Part shown: one piece after another, positions 61,679 to 64,000 of the stretch
Layout: each line of letters starts with the position of its first letter
Numbering within the stretch: the stretch's first letter is position 1
Origin: Pseudomonas sp. Au-Pse12
GTDB taxonomy: Bacteria; Pseudomonadota; Gammaproteobacteria; Pseudomonadales; Pseudomonadaceae
Reading direction: 5' to 3'
Assembly: GCF_021341665.1 (NCBI RefSeq)
Contig: NZ_JAJTTH010000006.1
Span: 1-64,000, forward strand
DNA: 64,000 bases
Program-made: the position numbers and the translations under genes
Notes under the pieces: model-generated
What the model saw: the letters and a program-made list of their open reading frames with translations, nothing else
Databases searched by the model: none
Told to the model about the DNA's origin: nothing

Positions 61679-63640
61679 TCAGGCGCGGAACTGGCCGAGG
61701 CTGGCCTTGAGCTGCGCCGCCAGGCTGTCCAGCACCTTGCCACTGGCCGTGGTTTCCACCACCGCCTGGGCCGCACGCTCGGCCTGGGCATGGATGGTTT
61801 CCACCCGCCCACGCACCGCCTGCGCGCCCTGAGCCTGATGGGCCGCGGCCTGAGTGGCCAGGCCAATGGCGGCATGTACCTGCTCGACCGAAGACTGCAC
61901 CGTCTGCTGCAGACGGGCACTGTCACGCAGCACCAGCAAGCCCTCGCTGGCCTGGCGCCCAGCCTGACCAATGGCCGCCACCGCCTCCCGCGCGCCCTGC
62001 TGCAACGCCCCGATATGGGCCTGGATATCGCCAGTGGAGCTTTGGGTCTTGCTGGCCAGGGCCCGGACCTCATCCGCCACCACGGCAAACCCGCGCCCGG
62101 TCTCGCCGGCTCGCGCGGCTTCGATCGCAGCATTCAATGCCAGCAGATTGGTCTGCTCGGCGATGCCATGAATCACCGTCAGCACCACCTCGATCTGTTC
62201 ACTTTGCTGCGCCAGACGCTCGATCACCTTGGCCCCGGTATCCACCTGCCCGGCCAACGCCTCGATCAAGCTGCCAACCTGCTCGGAGGTGCGAGTGTTC
62301 TCATCCGTTGCCTGGCGGATCTCCACCACCTGCTGCAACGCCGCCTGCATTGCCTGACTTTCCGCCTGTGCTTCGTCAGCCATTTGCGACAAGGCCCGCA
62401 GGCTTTCCGCCACCTCGTCGCGCTGCGCTTCAGCCGCCGCATCGGCGCCAGCATTACGCTGGCTCATGGCGCCGATCTCGATCCCCGTGCGCTGCGCCAC
62501 ATCACCCGCCTCACGCACGATAGGCTGCAACTTATCCACAAAGCGATTCACCGCCGACGCCATGTCGCCAATCTCGTCATTGCCGTTGAGCGGAACGCGC
62601 TTGGTCAGGTCGCCCTCGCCCGCCGCCAGGTCATTGAGCGCGGCAATCAGCAAATGCAGCTTGCTCACCACCCGACGCCCCAGCACCACCGCCAGCAACA
62701 GAAGCAGGGCCAGGCCGACCAAGGCCAGGCCGACGCCGATCTGCCAGCGCAGGGTTGCAGCCGCTTCCTGCACCGTACTCGCGGTATTGGCCTGCATCTG
62801 CGCCGCCGTACCCTGAGCAGACTGCAGGCGCGACCGCATGGCCGCCGAACTGTCGGCGGAAGCCCCCTTGAGGCTGTCGCCAACCAACTGATCACTGCTG
62901 GCAATCAAGGCACTGAAGCGCTGATCCAGAGCGGCGATATCAGCCTCCACCGAAGCGGTGGAGACCCCCATCAGCACCTTGCCGATTTCCACCCCATTGG
63001 GATTGATCGAGGCTTCAAGGTAATACACCGAAGGATCGCTCTTCGCTGCATCCAGCACCTTGTCCAGGGCCCGATCGCCCTTGCCCTTTTCCAGCAGCGC
63101 CTTGTTGATCGGGTTCTCACGATTCAGATAGCGGGTCAGGTGCTCCCCCGCCGCATCGTCATAGACCACGAACAACACATTGGGATTGCGCTGAGCCCGG
63201 CGCGCGAACTCGGACAAGGTCGGCACGTCGCTGTCCCACATGGCGCGAGGCGCCACGGAAGCCAACAATTGAGCCATGTCATTGGCAGAGTCCTTCAGAT
63301 CCTTCTCCAGGGCCGCACGCAGTTGCACCTGCTCTTCCTTCAGACGAGAAGACAGGCCAGCCGTGAGGCGCTGACGGGTACTGCTGGAGAGACTCTCCAG
63401 GCTGGAGGTGACTTCTTTGCCCGCTTGCTCGAGCTCACCAGCCAATTTCTGGCTGTCTCCCCCCAGGCGCGTAGCCAGATCCGCCTCAAGGGCGGTGACC
63501 GTGCTCCGAGTCAGGGCAACGGCTACCAGCACTTGCACCAAAAGGGCGATACCAAGAGTAACGAACACAGGCCGCAATAAACGGCTTTGTAACAGTGAGA
63601 GAACGGCCGACACAGGAAATCCCTCTACTTTTGACGCCAT
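61679..63640 (-). CDS. Methyl-accepting chemotaxis protein
   Basis: The 653-residue receptor has a TM helix at about 25-45, a periplasmic sensor of about 260 residues (VAPRAMWDSDVPTLSEFARR; SVYYLEASINPNGVEIGKVL), a second TM (about 305-325), a HAMP domain (LAAGEGDLTKRVPLNGNDEI) and the signalling tip EQTNLLALNAAIEAARAGE with RGFAVVADEVRALA. There is no NWETF-type C-terminal pentapeptide, so CheR/CheB are not tethered. The ligand is not predictable. It stands alone beside purA. Confidence 0.92.
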   Translation of the reverse strand: MASKVEGFPVSAVLSLLQSRLLRPVFVTLGIALLVQVLVAVALTRSTVTALEADLATRLGGDSQKLAGELEQAGKEVTSSLESLSSSTRQRLTAGLSSRLKEEQVQLRAALEKDLKDSANDMAQLLASVAPRAMWDSDVPTLSEFARRAQRNPNVLFVVYDDAAGEHLTRYLNRENPINKALLEKGKGDRALDKVLDAAKSDPSVYYLEASINPNGVEIGKVLMGVSTASVEADIAALDQRFSALIASSDQLVGDSLKGASADSSAAMRSRLQSAQGTAAQMQANTASTVQEAAATLRWQIGVGLALVGLALLLLLAVVLGRRVVSKLHLLIAALNDLAAGEGDLTKRVPLNGNDEIGDMASAVNRFVDKLQPIVREAGDVAQRTGIEIGAMSQRNAGADAAAEAQRDEVAESLRALSQMADEAQAESQAMQAALQQVVEIRQATDENTRTSEQVGSLIEALAGQVDTGAKVIERLAQQSEQIEVVLTVIHGIAEQTNLLALNAAIEAARAGETGRGFAVVADEVRALASKTQSSTGDIQAHIGALQQGAREAVAAIGQAGRQASEGLLVLRDSARLQQTVQSSVEQVHAAIGLATQAAAHQAQGAQAVRGRVETIHAQAERAAQAVVETTASGKVLDSLAAQLKASLGQFRA

Positions 63641-63707
63641 TATTCTGATGGCACTCTAGAAGTGAATTTCACAGCAAGGGTCGTGCCGCGCGACCGACAG
63701 AAACGAC

Positions 63708-63737
63708 AAAGGGCCCGATCAAGGGCCCTTTGGTTTT
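63708..63737 (-). terminator. Terminator of purA
   Basis: AAAGGGCCC and GGGCCCTTT form a nine-base-pair stem 15 bases beyond the purA stop; on the minus strand TTTGTCGTTTC follows. Confidence 0.75.
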
Positions 63738-63752
63738 TACATCAACAACTTA

Positions 63753-64000
63753 TCAAGCGAACGGATGACGCAGAACGATGGTCTCGTTGCGGTCCGGGCC
63801 CGTCGAAATAATGTCGATCGGCGCGCCGACCAACTCTTCGATGCGCTTGATGTAGGCCTGGGCGGCGGCAGGCAGCTCTTCCAGGGTCTTGGCGCCCAGG
63901 GTCGATTCGCTCCAACCCGGCATCTGCTCGTACACCGGCTCCAGGCCGATGTAGCTGTCAGCGTCGGTTGGCGCGTCAATGACTGCACCATCCTGGTTCT
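63753..64000 (-). CDS. purA: Adenylosuccinate synthetase, 3' end (partial)
   Basis: The last 82 codons are in the window; the gene continues past base 64000. The C-terminus reads YEQMPGWSESTLGAKTLEEL and IDIISTGPDRNETIVLRHPF, which is diagnostic for PurA. The enzyme joins IMP and aspartate using GTP in AMP synthesis. Its place downstream (in chromosome order) of rnr and tRNA-Leu matches other pseudomonads, with the chemotaxis and iron genes between. Confidence 0.95.
   Translation of the reverse strand, partial: NQDGAVIDAPTDADSYIGLEPVYEQMPGWSESTLGAKTLEELPAAAQAYIKRIEELVGAPIDIISTGPDRNETIVLRHPFA

Noticed and set aside
61790..63580. A 596-codon open frame antisense to the chemotaxis receptor
   Set aside because: His/Arg/Gln-rich shadow of the coding strand.

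Overview
The window is a GC-rich stretch of a Pseudomonas chromosome, most likely from the P. fluorescens lineage (P. protegens/chlororaphis-like). This is judged from the near-continuous match to Pseudomonas core gene order (desT-ureEFG, pncB-nadE-azu, dnaB-rplI-rpsR-rpsF-rlmB-rnr-tRNA-Leu-purA), the paired pipecolate genes amaA-amaB, an ANR-type box before azurin and several families of REP-like palindromes between genes. No prophage, insertion sequence, CRISPR array or integrase was seen; the window is chromosomal backbone with small accessory insertions.

Layout. 0.1-4 kb: the CbpM/CbpA co-chaperone pair facing an Hsp70-like protein that lacks a substrate-binding domain, then an AI-2E family membrane protein. 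4-11.6 kb: two linked lipoproteins of unknown function, PsiF, an AraC regulator divergent from a DMT exporter, a Proteus-type lipase, an SMR pump, an azoreductase divergent from a LysR regulator, and a ferritin-like protein. 11.6-19.4 kb: AsmA, a secreted 14-residue-repeat protein, DesT, the urease accessory/nickel set ureE-ureF-ureG-hupE, and an AGE-family sugar isomerase. 19.4-26.7 kb: a CDF transporter, an SDR, then a four-gene operon of HflK-like, HflC-like, NRAMP-like and TerC-fusion proteins, followed by a 0.9-kb gene-free region with regularly spaced DnaA-box doublets. 26.7-36 kb: a branched-chain-type amino-acid ABC transporter (livKHMGF) and the lysine/pipecolate catabolic pair amaA/amaB with a divergent LysR regulator. 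36-48.4 kb: NAD salvage (pncB, nadE), azurin, a LOG protein, small proteins, a three-gene transglutaminase/ATP-grasp cluster, and a two-gene unit that looks like a membrane-active effector with its immunity protein. 48.6-64 kb: a YgiQ radical SAM protein, dnaB, the S6/S18/L9 ribosomal operon, rlmB-rnr, two tandem tRNA-Leu(CAG) units, a ferric-iron ABC pair, a chemotaxis receptor and the 3' end of purA.

Regulation seen in the sequence. Two operons carry sigma-54 (-24/-12) promoter elements with NtrC-like inverted repeats upstream: ureEFG-hupE (plus strand) and livKHMGF (minus strand). Together with amaAB this points to a nitrogen-scavenging theme. Azurin has a near-consensus ANR box. The two tRNA-Leu genes each have their own TTTACA-N17-TATAGT promoter and terminator.

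The most promising less-described items are the HflK/HflC-NRAMP-TerC operon, the candidate toxin-immunity pair at 47.0-48.4 kb, the DnaA-box doublet region at 25.9-26.7 kb and the secreted repeat protein at 14.1 kb. No database search was possible; all family calls are by recognition of motifs and order.
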